A stretch of DNA of 64,000 bases from Opitutaceae bacterium (lineage in GTDB: Bacteria > Verrucomicrobiota > Verrucomicrobiia > Opitutales > Opitutaceae), in contig JAIXWY010000011.1 of NCBI GenBank assembly GCA_027490995.1, forward strand, positions 1,488,001-1,552,000, given 5' to 3'. The stretch's first letter is position 1, and every line of letters begins with the position of its first letter. Below are positions 9,750-18,217 of the stretch, one piece after another. Under the pieces are notes generated by a model. That model made no database searches. It saw only the letters and a program-made list of their open reading frames with translations, and had not been told where the DNA came from. A program made the position numbers and the translations under genes.

Positions 9750-10802
9750 ATGAGGACCGGCCCTTCGCCCCGCCCCGCCGATGACGTCCCACCCGAGGGC
9801 GTCGCGGCGATCGCGGGAGCCACGAGCGCCGCGTCAGCCAACGCGGCGAAGGACCGGTCGAGCGGGTGGGCCGTCCTGACCGTCACCGTGAATCCGGCGC
9901 TCGACTGGACGCTCGACGTGCCGGGACTGACGCTTGGGTCCGTGAATCGCGCCGCCGCAGCCTCGATGCGTCCGGGAGGCAAAGGGGTCAATGTCGCCAC
10001 CGCCCTCGCAGCGGCCGGCCACGCGGTCGCCGCCACAGGCTTTCTGGGTCAGGACAACGAGCGCCCGTTCCTCGACCGCTTCGCCACACTCGGCATCGCC
10101 GATCACTTTGTGCGTCTGCCCGGAGCCACCCGAATTGGGGTGAAGCTCGTGGACTCGCAGGCCGGCGCGACCACAGACATCAACCTGCCCGGGCTGGAAC
10201 CAGATGGAGCGGCGCAGGCGGAGTTGAGACGCCGGATCGACGCGATTCCGAGTGCATGGCTCGTGGTCGGGGGCAGCCTGCCCCCGGGGTTCGCGCCGGC
10301 GACGCTCGCCGCGCTCATCGCCGCACGGCGGGCGAGTGGCGGCGCGGTGGCGCTGGACGCCGCGGGCGCTGCCTTGCGCGCCGGCCTCGCCGCCGGGGCC
10401 ACCGTGATTAAGCCGAATCACCCCGAACTGGAGGAACTCATGGGACGGCCGCTCCCTGCGGAGAGCGATGTGATTTCAGCCGGGCGGCACTTGCTCGCAT
10501 ACCATCCCACCTTGGAGTGCGTCCTCGCTTCCCTCGGCAGCCAAGGAGCGTGCCTGATTTCGCGGGATTCCACCGTGATCGCGCGCCCTCCCCCGTTGCA
10601 TGTCCGTAGCACCGTCGGCGCCGGGGATGCCTTGCTGGCGGGTTTCGTTTCCGCGCGCCTACGCGCTCTGGATCCGACGACGACCGCGCGACTGGCGACT
10701 GGCTTCGCCATGGCCGCACTCGCCCGGGCGGCAGGCGATCCGCAAAGCGACCGCACACCGGAAAGCCTCGCTCAGGACGTGACCATCCGCGTCGCTCCCT
10801 GA
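9750..10802 (+). CDS. PfkB-family hexose kinase, 1-phosphofructokinase-like
   Basis: This 350-residue ribokinase-fold enzyme most resembles 1-phosphofructokinase or tagatose-6-phosphate kinase. It has TVTVNPALDWTL where FruK has its substrate-binding N-terminus, the GGKGVNVA motif that binds the sugar phosphate, GGSLPPG, KPNHPELEEL, and the C-terminal STVGAGDALLAGF with the catalytic Asp and anion hole. About 40 residues precede the usual start of the family, and no in-frame ATG or GTG lies closer, so this extension may be real. It follows the PVC fusion gene by 28 bases and may be cotranscribed with it. A role in sugar-phosphate breakdown is inferred from the neighbours. Confidence 0.88.
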   Translation: MRTGPSPRPADDVPPEGVAAIAGATSAASANAAKDRSSGWAVLTVTVNPALDWTLDVPGLTLGSVNRAAAASMRPGGKGVNVATALAAAGHAVAATGFLGQDNERPFLDRFATLGIADHFVRLPGATRIGVKLVDSQAGATTDINLPGLEPDGAAQAELRRRIDAIPSAWLVVGGSLPPGFAPATLAALIAARRASGGAVALDAAGAALRAGLAAGATVIKPNHPELEELMGRPLPAESDVISAGRHLLAYHPTLECVLASLGSQGACLISRDSTVIARPPPLHVRSTVGAGDALLAGFVSARLRALDPTTTARLATGFAMAALARAAGDPQSDRTPESLAQDVTIRVAP

Positions 10803-10821
10803 GACCGATTCAGCCAACGCC

Positions 10822-11853
10822 TCAGCGCACGCTTGCGGCGATCTCGTCGCGCGCCTTGGCGATAATCTCGTGCAGCGGCACCGCCGCACCCCCGCGACGC
10901 TTGCTCTCGTCGGCTCCCTCCATGAAGGCGTAAAGCTCGACCATTTCCTGGCGACTGACGGGGGCACGCCCCGTCCGAAACATTTCCACGATCGCGACCA
11001 GCAACGGATCGTAGCCCTCGTAGGCACCGATCCGACGCTCGCCCCGGTCACCCACTGCCACGCCTCCGTAACCCTTGCGGTCCTTGCCGTTCTCGGGTCG
11101 GAAAATGCCCGTCCGGTTACCCTCCCATTCACCGACCACCTCGACCAGACCGTTCGGGCCATCGACCCGGCGAACCGAGCGACACCCCGTGCCCATGACC
11201 GTGAACAGGCTCTCGCAACCGTGGACCGCGTACCAGTACAGGTCGGGATGCGTGGGTTCGACGTGTGCCGGACTAAACGTTTCTGCCTGCAGGACGCGCC
11301 CGATCGCGCCGCCCGCGACGGCCTGCGTGTCGGCCCCGTAGCGCAATGCGGAGGAACAAAAGAGCGGCACCCCGGAGGCCGCAGCCGCATCGAGGATGCG
11401 CAGGACATCGGTGAATGAACCGGCCAGCGGCTTATCCACAAAGACGGGCTTGCGGGCACGCAGGACCGGCAGGACCTGCTCACGATGCACCCGGCCATCA
11501 TTGGATTCCAGGAGGACCGCATCGACCCGCGCGAGCAGGGCATCGATCGAATCAACGATCTCGACCCCCATGGCCTTGACCTTGGCGGTGTACTCGGGGA
11601 CCCGACGCGTGCTGCTCACGATGTCGCGACTGCCCTGCGGGTAGGCGGCGACCACCCGCACACCGGCGAGCTTCGGGGCATCGGCCGGATTCTTCGGCCC
11701 TTGGTTCAGCGACTGCGTGAAGGCGACGACATGCGAGGTGTCGAGACCGATGATGCCCACGCGGATCGTCGGTTGGGCGTCCGCGCTCGCGGCGGACAAA
11801 GGGTTGAGACTGAGCATGAGAACGACCGCGAAGACGGAGAGAACGGACTTCAT
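10822..11853 (-). CDS. exported Gfo/Idh/MocA-like oxidoreductase
   Basis: This 343-residue protein starts with a Sec signal peptide (MKSVLSVFAVVLMLSL, cleavage near residue 27). A Rossmann-type domain follows, opening VRVGIIGLDTSHVVAF. The segment LLESNDGRVHREQVLP and then KPVFVDKPLAGS carry the family's dinucleotide-loop and catalytic-lysine signatures. Such exported relatives are common in PVC bacteria and may carry their own cofactor or act on polysaccharides. An ATG 72 bases upstream would destroy the clean signal peptide. It converges on the PfkB gene with 19 bases between stops, and diverges from the glycosyltransferase gene. Confidence 0.85.
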   Translation of the reverse strand: MKSVLSVFAVVLMLSLNPLSAASADAQPTIRVGIIGLDTSHVVAFTQSLNQGPKNPADAPKLAGVRVVAAYPQGSRDIVSSTRRVPEYTAKVKAMGVEIVDSIDALLARVDAVLLESNDGRVHREQVLPVLRARKPVFVDKPLAGSFTDVLRILDAAAASGVPLFCSSALRYGADTQAVAGGAIGRVLQAETFSPAHVEPTHPDLYWYAVHGCESLFTVMGTGCRSVRRVDGPNGLVEVVGEWEGNRTGIFRPENGKDRKGYGGVAVGDRGERRIGAYEGYDPLLVAIVEMFRTGRAPVSRQEMVELYAFMEGADESKRRGGAAVPLHEIIAKARDEIAASVR

Positions 11854-11965
11854 GGAAAACCGTACTCTGCAGCTGGACGGAGCCGCGAGGCAAGAGCACT
11901 CCCGCCCTCCTCGAAGGGGAATCACCCCTGACTACGGGCTAAGTTCGCCACCGCTCCGGGCCGAT

Positions 11966-14116
11966 ATGACCTTGTCCATGCTGCCCGCCGCTTCGCTCCG
12001 GATCCTTCTTCCCGTCCTCGCGAGTGCTGGGCTGGCCCTGTTGGCCAACGAGTTGCTGACCGGTGAAGCCCTGACGCGCACCCGCGATCTCGATCCCCTT
12101 CAATGGGGTGGAGCACAGACGGCCGGGGGCATCATCGTGCTGCTAGCGGTAGCCGCCGCCGCCTGGGCCCTTGGCCGCGGCGACGACTATCCTCCCGCGA
12201 TCGGACGGGCGCCGGATTTAAGCAGGAACGGCAGGCAGGGATCTTCCCCGACGGCGACAAACCCGCCCTTCGTGCCGCGGTGGACCGCCTTTCTTCCCGC
12301 CGCAGCGCTCTGGTTGGCGTCCAGCGTACTGTTCGTGATGGCGGGTGAGACGCCCATGGTGCGCTGGCTGTGGCTCGGGAGCATCGTCGCCTTCGCGCTG
12401 CCTCTCCTGCGTGACCGCACACCCGTCCGTGGAGGCGCCCCGATGTCGTTCGGCGAGCTCGCGCTGCTCGGAGCCGTCGTGGCCGGAGCGACTCTGGTCC
12501 GCGGCGTCGACCTCACGAGCCTGCCCCGCCAGGTCGACAATGATGTCTCGCTGATGGGGCTCTTCTCCCGGCGGTTGGTGGAAATGGATTCGTGGCGGCT
12601 AGTCGGGATGGCGCCTACCCGACATCCGTATTCGGAACACCAGTTCATCGGCCTCGGCATGCGGCTATTCGGCCATGATCACTTTGGATTAGCCATGCAC
12701 AGCGTGATCGCCGGCACGGTGTCCTGCGTGGTGCTGCACCTGATTGGCCGCCTGGTGTTCAACCGCTGGGTCGGCCTGATCGCGGCGGCGCTGCTGGCAG
12801 CAAACTGGGGTCACGTACATTTCTCGCGCTTACTCTTCGGGCCGGTCGCTACCCTGTTTGTGCTGCTGGCCTCATGGCTGCTGCTGCGCGGATTGCGCGA
12901 TGGAAGAGCGAGAGACTTCGCCCTCGGCGGGGCCTGCGTGTCGCTCGCCGCCATGGACTACTACTCGGGTCGCATTGGGCCCGTGCTGGCGGTCGGGCTT
13001 GCCGGACTCTGGTTCTGGCAGCGTCACCAGTCTCCTCAGATGCGGTTCAGGCTGTGGTGGATTGGATTCGGAGGGGCACTGGTCGTTTTCGGACCGAACC
13101 TCGCGTACCTCGTTGATGAATTCCAGCGTTTCAGCGGTCGCGGCAATTACGTGTTCATCTGGACCGACGAGGCGTGGCGGCATCTTTCGTTAAAGTATGA
13201 GAGCGGAGGCAGCGTTTGGATCGTGCTGAAGGAGCAAATCCTCCGCACCGCGCTCGCTCCCTTCTACTTTCCCGATGAAAGCACGATCTGCTACCTGCGC
13301 CGCCCGATGCTGGGGGCCCCGGCGGCCGCCGGTCTCATGCTGGGTCTGGGCTTCTGCATCCGCCGGTGGAAACAACCGGCCTACGCCTATCCCGTCTTCT
13401 CCGTCATCGCCGTGTTCATCCTCGGCGGGGTCCTCACCATCGACCCGCCCTACTGGCCCCATCTGAACATCGCGATCCCGGCCCTTTGCTTGATCGCCGC
13501 CATCGGCATCGAACGACTTGCGCGTCGGGTCCACGAAGCCTTGCCCGCGCGGGCATCCTCGGTGGTTCCCAGCCTCGTGGTGTTCGGCCTGCTCGCGACC
13601 GCCGTGCATGAATGGGAGGTCTATGAAGAATTCGCCCGACGGCACGCGGGCGGACGGATTCACGCCGTGCGGGAGATCCAGAAACTGCCCGCCGGCAGCC
13701 GCGTCTACCTCGTCAGCAAAGCCGTCCGCGCCGAACACCAGTCGTTCGCATTCCTCACGCCCCACGTGAGCGTCCGCCACGTTTCCCTTGAGGAACTACG
13801 GCAAACCCCTCCCCGGCTCGACGCGCCGCTCGCGTTCTTCGTCTTCGACGACGCTCCCGCCGAGGTGCGCGGAATCCTGGAACACACCTATCCCGGATGC
13901 CGTATTGAGGGCTTCCTCGACGGATGGAACCTTCCGGTGTTCACCGCGTTCTACGCCCATCCGCCCGGCCTCGAGGTTCACCCGCAGACGTGGGCGGCGC
14001 CTCCCCGGCGTCTCTCCGGAATGCCGGGTGGTTGGATCGTCGCACTCACCGGATTCGCGGTGATTGTCTTGTTCGTGCACCGCTTTCGCAGTCCTCCCGC
14101 TCCACCGGTGACGTAA
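11966..14116 (+). CDS. GT39-like membrane glycosyltransferase
   Basis: This is a polytopic membrane protein of about 716 residues, with repeated 20-residue hydrophobic stretches through residue 520 and a soluble C-terminal part before a last transmembrane helix near the end. The first periplasmic loop has QVDNDVSLMGLFSRRL followed by HPYSEHQFIG, where GT39/ArnT/PMT enzymes carry their catalytic acidic residue, and the next helices match the PMT pattern. Such enzymes move sugars from polyprenyl-phosphate donors to lipids or proteins on the outer face of the inner membrane. The acceptor is unknown. The start is uncertain: ATGs at 11852 and 11978 are also possible. I chose 11966 because it directly precedes the first hydrophobic segment and leaves an intergenic region towards the divergent gene. 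Confidence 0.75.
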   Translation: MTLSMLPAASLRILLPVLASAGLALLANELLTGEALTRTRDLDPLQWGGAQTAGGIIVLLAVAAAAWALGRGDDYPPAIGRAPDLSRNGRQGSSPTATNPPFVPRWTAFLPAAALWLASSVLFVMAGETPMVRWLWLGSIVAFALPLLRDRTPVRGGAPMSFGELALLGAVVAGATLVRGVDLTSLPRQVDNDVSLMGLFSRRLVEMDSWRLVGMAPTRHPYSEHQFIGLGMRLFGHDHFGLAMHSVIAGTVSCVVLHLIGRLVFNRWVGLIAAALLAANWGHVHFSRLLFGPVATLFVLLASWLLLRGLRDGRARDFALGGACVSLAAMDYYSGRIGPVLAVGLAGLWFWQRHQSPQMRFRLWWIGFGGALVVFGPNLAYLVDEFQRFSGRGNYVFIWTDEAWRHLSLKYESGGSVWIVLKEQILRTALAPFYFPDESTICYLRRPMLGAPAAAGLMLGLGFCIRRWKQPAYAYPVFSVIAVFILGGVLTIDPPYWPHLNIAIPALCLIAAIGIERLARRVHEALPARASSVVPSLVVFGLLATAVHEWEVYEEFARRHAGGRIHAVREIQKLPAGSRVYLVSKAVRAEHQSFAFLTPHVSVRHVSLEELRQTPPRLDAPLAFFVFDDAPAEVRGILEHTYPGCRIEGFLDGWNLPVFTAFYAHPPGLEVHPQTWAAPPRRLSGMPGGWIVALTGFAVIVLFVHRFRSPPAPPVT

Positions 14117-14119
14117 GGA

Positions 14120-14137
14120 CGCGGCGAAAACGCCGCG
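14120..14137 (+). terminator. 7-bp GC hairpin after the glycosyltransferase
   Basis: CGCGGCG and CGCCGCG pair perfectly across an AAAA loop, starting three bases after the stop codon. There is no T-run, so it is a likely transcription end or mRNA 3'-end structure rather than a classic intrinsic terminator. Confidence 0.5.
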
Positions 14138-14186
14138 CTCGCTGCTTGCGCCGTGGCCGTCGACCGGTCGAGACTGTTTCTTTCCG

Positions 14187-15101
14187 ATGATGTCCGGCTA
14201 TAGCTCCTCCGACGAACATCGCGCCCTCCTGTGGGTACGCGGCTATCCGCTGTTCGCCACGCACGTCATCGTGCTCGGGCTGGTGCTGTCGATGATCGCC
14301 ACGACGGCGCTGATGGCTTTCGGCGGCTCGGCCGTGCTGGAAGCGCTTGGCTTCGCCAGCGCACGGGTGCTCGGCGGCGAGGTCTGGCGCGTTCTCACTT
14401 ACGGGCTCGTCAATCCCCCGAGCCTCTGGTTCGCGATCGACATGGTCCTGATCGTCTGGTTCGGCCGCGAACTCGAACGCGAACTGGGACGACGCAATTT
14501 CCTCTGGCTCTGCCTCGGTCTCTACCTCGCCCCCGTCCTGCTCCTCACCCTCGCCGCGGGATTCGGGCTGTCCACCTCTCTCTCCGGCCAGGGCGGTGGC
14601 TTCGGTCTGTTCATCGCCTTCGCGACGCTCTACCCGGGCGCGCTCATGCTCTTCAATCTCCAGGCGAAGTGGGTCGCCTTGATCCTCGTCGGGATCTACA
14701 CGCTCATCGGTCTCGGCCAGCGCGACGTCGCGGGCTTGCTCTCCCTCGGCGCCACGGCGGGTTTCGCCTACCTGTGCGTGCTGCAGTTGCGCGGCAAGCC
14801 GCTGTTTTCGTGGTGGCCCACCCCACGTACCCCCAAGGTGAAGACGGGACCCAGCCGACCCTCCGCCAAGGTGATCCCCTTCCCCGAGGCCGCGGCAAAG
14901 CCGGTCGCACGCGCCGTCGCCGCCTCTCCGGCCACCCGTCCAACGGCCCCACGGGTGCCGCCCGCCGACATGGCGGAGATTGATGCGTTGCTCGATAAGA
15001 TCGCTCACTCCGGAATCGCGAGCCTCACCGCCGCCGAACGTGCCCGGCTGGACGCCGCTCACCAGTCCCTGAAACGCCGCCCGCAGTCCGATCGTTCCTA
15101 G
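14187..15101 (+). CDS. rhomboid-like membrane protein lacking catalytic residues
   Basis: This 304-residue protein has six predicted membrane helices (about 20-205) and a basic Ala/Pro-rich cytoplasmic tail ending in a short helical domain (about 255-304) often found behind bacterial rhomboid-like proteins. The topology, the WRVLTYGLV segment before helix 2 and the Gly-rich fourth helix fit rhomboid. The catalytic Ser of GxSG is missing: residues 134-140 read GQGGGFG. The His of the last helix is Ser in LSLGATAGFAY (185-195). It is therefore probably a non-proteolytic pseudo-rhomboid that binds membrane proteins. Its leader (14173-14186) is pyrimidine-rich. Its stop overlaps the stop of the convergent nuclease gene inside one CTAG. 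Confidence 0.8.
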   Translation: MMSGYSSSDEHRALLWVRGYPLFATHVIVLGLVLSMIATTALMAFGGSAVLEALGFASARVLGGEVWRVLTYGLVNPPSLWFAIDMVLIVWFGRELERELGRRNFLWLCLGLYLAPVLLLTLAAGFGLSTSLSGQGGGFGLFIAFATLYPGALMLFNLQAKWVALILVGIYTLIGLGQRDVAGLLSLGATAGFAYLCVLQLRGKPLFSWWPTPRTPKVKTGPSRPSAKVIPFPEAAAKPVARAVAASPATRPTAPRVPPADMAEIDALLDKIAHSGIASLTAAERARLDAAHQSLKRRPQSDRS

Positions 15102-18037
15102 GGACCGGGATCTTCGACGACATCGTTCGTCACGTCACGTCCGCCACTCTCGAGTCGTGCGGCATTCTTCCGCGCCGGAAGGCCGCGGCCATGAGAGTCG
15201 ACCCCCGCCGTGAAGCGCAGCTTTCCCAAGCCGGCCACGCGTACGGCCCGACCGCCCGGCTGGAGGAGGTCGCCGCCCGCGATCCGCGCATCCGCCACGG
15301 CACCCACCACCAGCATCGCCGCGGCCGCATCAAACGCCGCGAGATCCCCCACGTAGGCCGGCCCCTCCAGCACGACGCCAGGCGCATAGAGGCCGGTCAC
15401 ACCGCGCGCGGCAAAGAAACCCACGTTCGCCGCACGCACGCCGCCAAGGCGGCCGTCATCGCTCACCACGGCCACCGAGGCCACGTCCGCCCAGCCGTCA
15501 TACGCCGCGTCCGCACGAAAGAGCGCCGCATTCACGGCATTCGCCCGACCAACGCTGAAGATCGAGAGGTGGGTAGTGGCGCGGGCCCCGACCAGCACCA
15601 CCCGCGCATGGCCGCGCCGGTAAGCCACAGACTGGACGTACAATCGCGGCAAAGCCGGCCCCGAGGCCGCGTCGAGGTTCAGCGAAAGACTACCAGGGCC
15701 GCTGAACTCCACCTGAACAATGTCGTCGTTGAGGTCCACGAAAGAGAGGCGCGTCACCTGTCCGGGATCCGCCGTCACCGTCGCCGCCAAGCCGGTGAGC
15801 AGAAACTGATCATACACGTTGCCGTTGGGGTGAACGAGGTCCGATGCCACTTCGACCGCCTCACCCCACGCTTTGGTGCCCAGCTTCAATCCCAACACCA
15901 CCGGCGCGCTTTCCACGACTCCGCCCGGTCCACTCACACGGACGTGATAAAGGCCCACATCCACCGAGCCCACAGCGTCGCGCACGAGGGTCGCCCCAGA
16001 GTCCGGCAGGACAACTCCGTCACGACTCCACTGATACACAAACGGCCCGGTCCCCGACGCTTCCACCGTCAGGCTCGCACGAGCGCCGGGCGCTACCTGC
16101 TGCGACTCCGGCGCCCGGCCGATCACCGGCGCCAGGGTCGCACCCGCGTCATCCAGTCGCAGGCCGACGAGGATGGGGTCATGATCCGAGCTGCGATAGG
16201 GCGTGTCCGCCGCCAGCGCGAGCCGCCCGGATGACTTCAGCCCGGCCGAGGCCACGAAGGGATTCAGCTCGAGATTGTAATCGATCGCCGCCGGTTCCTC
16301 CGCGTTGATCGACCAGATTCCGGCTCCGCTGACCTGCGCCGCGAGGCTGGGACTGGCAAGCGCGTGGTCGAGGTGTCCCGAGGCGGCCTCAAACACGTAC
16401 GAGACGCGCGGCGCCGGCGCGAACTGCTCCAACACATCCACGTATCCCGCCGCGCGTAACACATCGATCGGATCCTCCTCCGCGTTTGCATTCAAGTCTC
16501 CGATCACGAGGACATCCGAATCGCCCAACGCCGCCTTCTGCGCCTCGAGAAACACCACCAGTCGCTGCGCCTGCAGTCGGCGCGAGGCATTCGAGGCACC
16601 CTGTCCGTCCTTCTGGTCAGCATCCACCCCACTTCCGCTGCCCTTCGACTTGAAGTGATTCACGCACACAATCACTCGAGAGCCGTCGGCCACCCGGGCG
16701 AAAAGCTGCGCCAGCGGAGGACGCTGGAAGATCGGATCCGAGTCCGCCACCGCCCGGCCCACCGGCGTGACGCGCGCCGGGCGATAGACAAAGGCCGTAC
16801 GGATGTAATCCGTGCCGCTCCCCCCCAGCGCCATGTCCACGGCCGCGTACTGCGCGTCCGACGCCACACCCGCATTGAGCGCCGCGAGCAAATCGGCCAG
16901 CGCCGCACCGGGTTCGAAGCCCGAAACGTCCGCACGGTTCTGCAACTCAATCAGTCCGACGATGTCCGCATCGAGTCCGCGCAGCGCCGCGACCACCTTC
17001 GTCCGCTGTCGCGCCAGTTCAGCGGCGTTGTCGGCACCCCGGTCGTTCGCACCACCGAAGGTAACAAAGTAGTTGAGGACGTTGAAACTCGCCACGCGCA
17101 GGGTTCCACCGACCGGCGGAGGGGCCACGGGGCGCGGATTGGTGGCGAGGATCGTGACCGGGCCTACGGGCTGAAGGCGATAACTGCCAAAACCCTCCGA
17201 AAGGATGCCGACGAAATCAGTGACGGTGTCACCCACGCGCCGCGTCGCCGTTGCCGGGTCGGCGCCCGACAGGTACGGCAAGGGGTCCGGGTACGCCCGC
17301 GACGAGCCGTCATCCAGCACGATGCGACGCCGCGCATCGGCCGCGAGCTGGGCGGTGATGGCCGCGACCTCCGTGCCGCCGGTAAAGCGCGTGCCCGTCG
17401 CCGGCGCATCGTTCGGGTCGAGTGTGTTGGTGGGCGTCTGCACGCGACCGCCGGAACTGAGCTGCAGCTCGCCATAGCGTCCAAGGTCTTCGCTCCCCGA
17501 AACCGTCAGCGTCTCCGGAATCGACACCCGCATCCCCTCAAACCGTTCCCATGCCGTCGCGGACGCGGCAGGGAAGGTCAGGATCGCCGCCGTGGGCAAC
17601 GGACGGCCCGAGCCCAGCCACACGACCTCGGCCGTCGCGACGCCCTCCGCCGTCAGTTCGGTCAGACCGCTGTACTCGATGACCTTGCCGACGACGCGCA
17701 CCTCGTCGCCAAGCGCCAACGAAGCAACCGCCGTCGCCAGCGCGGGAACGCTCCCGGTGTACACGAAAAGTCCTTCGGAGGTCGATGGATCGCCGTCAAC
17801 GTCAGTGTCTTCCTCCTGAAGGAAGAAGCCGTCACGGCGACCATTCGATCCAGTCACAAAACCCGTCACGATGGCGGATACGGTGACCGTGGCATTGAGG
17901 CGCGCTGCGGTGGTGCCGGATCCTTGAACGCGCGAGATCCGCTCCACCTCACCAGTGAAAGGCTGTGCGTCGGCGGTTAGACAGGCCGCGACGAGGAGGG
18001 CGCAGGCGAGAACGCAGGGGAAAAGACGGGTGGGCAC
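15098..18037 (-). CDS. ExeM/NucH-like secreted endonuclease/exonuclease/phosphatase
   Basis: This 979-residue exported protein has a signal peptide ending near DAQ (residue 25). An OB-fold-like lamin-tail region follows (about 25-300) with FVTGSNGRRDGFFLQEEDTD, which is typical of ExeM/NucH nucleases. The endonuclease/exonuclease/phosphatase domain (about 310-625) has VASFNVLNYF, IVGLIELQNR with the metal-binding Glu, the VCVNHFKSKGSG motif with its catalytic His, DVLVIGDLNAN and the terminal SDHDPILVGL. An Ig-like domain (about 635-715) and an unassigned beta-rich C-terminal region complete it. Such enzymes degrade extracellular DNA for nutrients or biofilm remodelling. No LPXTG or PEP-CTERM anchor is visible. 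Confidence 0.88.
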   Translation of the reverse strand: MPTRLFPCVLACALLVAACLTADAQPFTGEVERISRVQGSGTTAARLNATVTVSAIVTGFVTGSNGRRDGFFLQEEDTDVDGDPSTSEGLFVYTGSVPALATAVASLALGDEVRVVGKVIEYSGLTELTAEGVATAEVVWLGSGRPLPTAAILTFPAASATAWERFEGMRVSIPETLTVSGSEDLGRYGELQLSSGGRVQTPTNTLDPNDAPATGTRFTGGTEVAAITAQLAADARRRIVLDDGSSRAYPDPLPYLSGADPATATRRVGDTVTDFVGILSEGFGSYRLQPVGPVTILATNPRPVAPPPVGGTLRVASFNVLNYFVTFGGANDRGADNAAELARQRTKVVAALRGLDADIVGLIELQNRADVSGFEPGAALADLLAALNAGVASDAQYAAVDMALGGSGTDYIRTAFVYRPARVTPVGRAVADSDPIFQRPPLAQLFARVADGSRVIVCVNHFKSKGSGSGVDADQKDGQGASNASRRLQAQRLVVFLEAQKAALGDSDVLVIGDLNANAEEDPIDVLRAAGYVDVLEQFAPAPRVSYVFEAASGHLDHALASPSLAAQVSGAGIWSINAEEPAAIDYNLELNPFVASAGLKSSGRLALAADTPYRSSDHDPILVGLRLDDAGATLAPVIGRAPESQQVAPGARASLTVEASGTGPFVYQWSRDGVVLPDSGATLVRDAVGSVDVGLYHVRVSGPGGVVESAPVVLGLKLGTKAWGEAVEVASDLVHPNGNVYDQFLLTGLAATVTADPGQVTRLSFVDLNDDIVQVEFSGPGSLSLNLDAASGPALPRLYVQSVAYRRGHARVVLVGARATTHLSIFSVGRANAVNAALFRADAAYDGWADVASVAVVSDDGRLGGVRAANVGFFAARGVTGLYAPGVVLEGPAYVGDLAAFDAAAAMLVVGAVADARIAGGDLLQPGGRAVRVAGLGKLRFTAGVDSHGRGLPARKNAARLESGGRDVTNDVVEDPGP

Positions 18038-18190
18038 CGGTGGACACGCTGACTTCCGAATCGCGCGGGGTCAAAGCCAACCCAGGGCGGTCGCGCGAGA
18101 CCGCGACGACGGAAACGTCCCGGCGGACCGCCGACCGCGCTCGAAGGTCCGATCCTCCGTGGCGCGTGGTACCTCGCCGCCGCCCTCCAC

Positions 18191-18210
18191 AAGAAACGCG
18201 CCGAAGCGCG
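18191..18210 (-). terminator. UUCG-loop terminator after the coiled-coil gene
   Basis: On the minus strand CGCGC and GCGCG pair across a TTCG tetraloop and are followed by TTTCTT. It lies 8 bases downstream of the stop of the coiled-coil gene. The stable tetraloop and the short T-rich tail make this the best intrinsic-terminator candidate in the window. Confidence 0.6.
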
Positions 18211-18217
18211 GCCTCGG

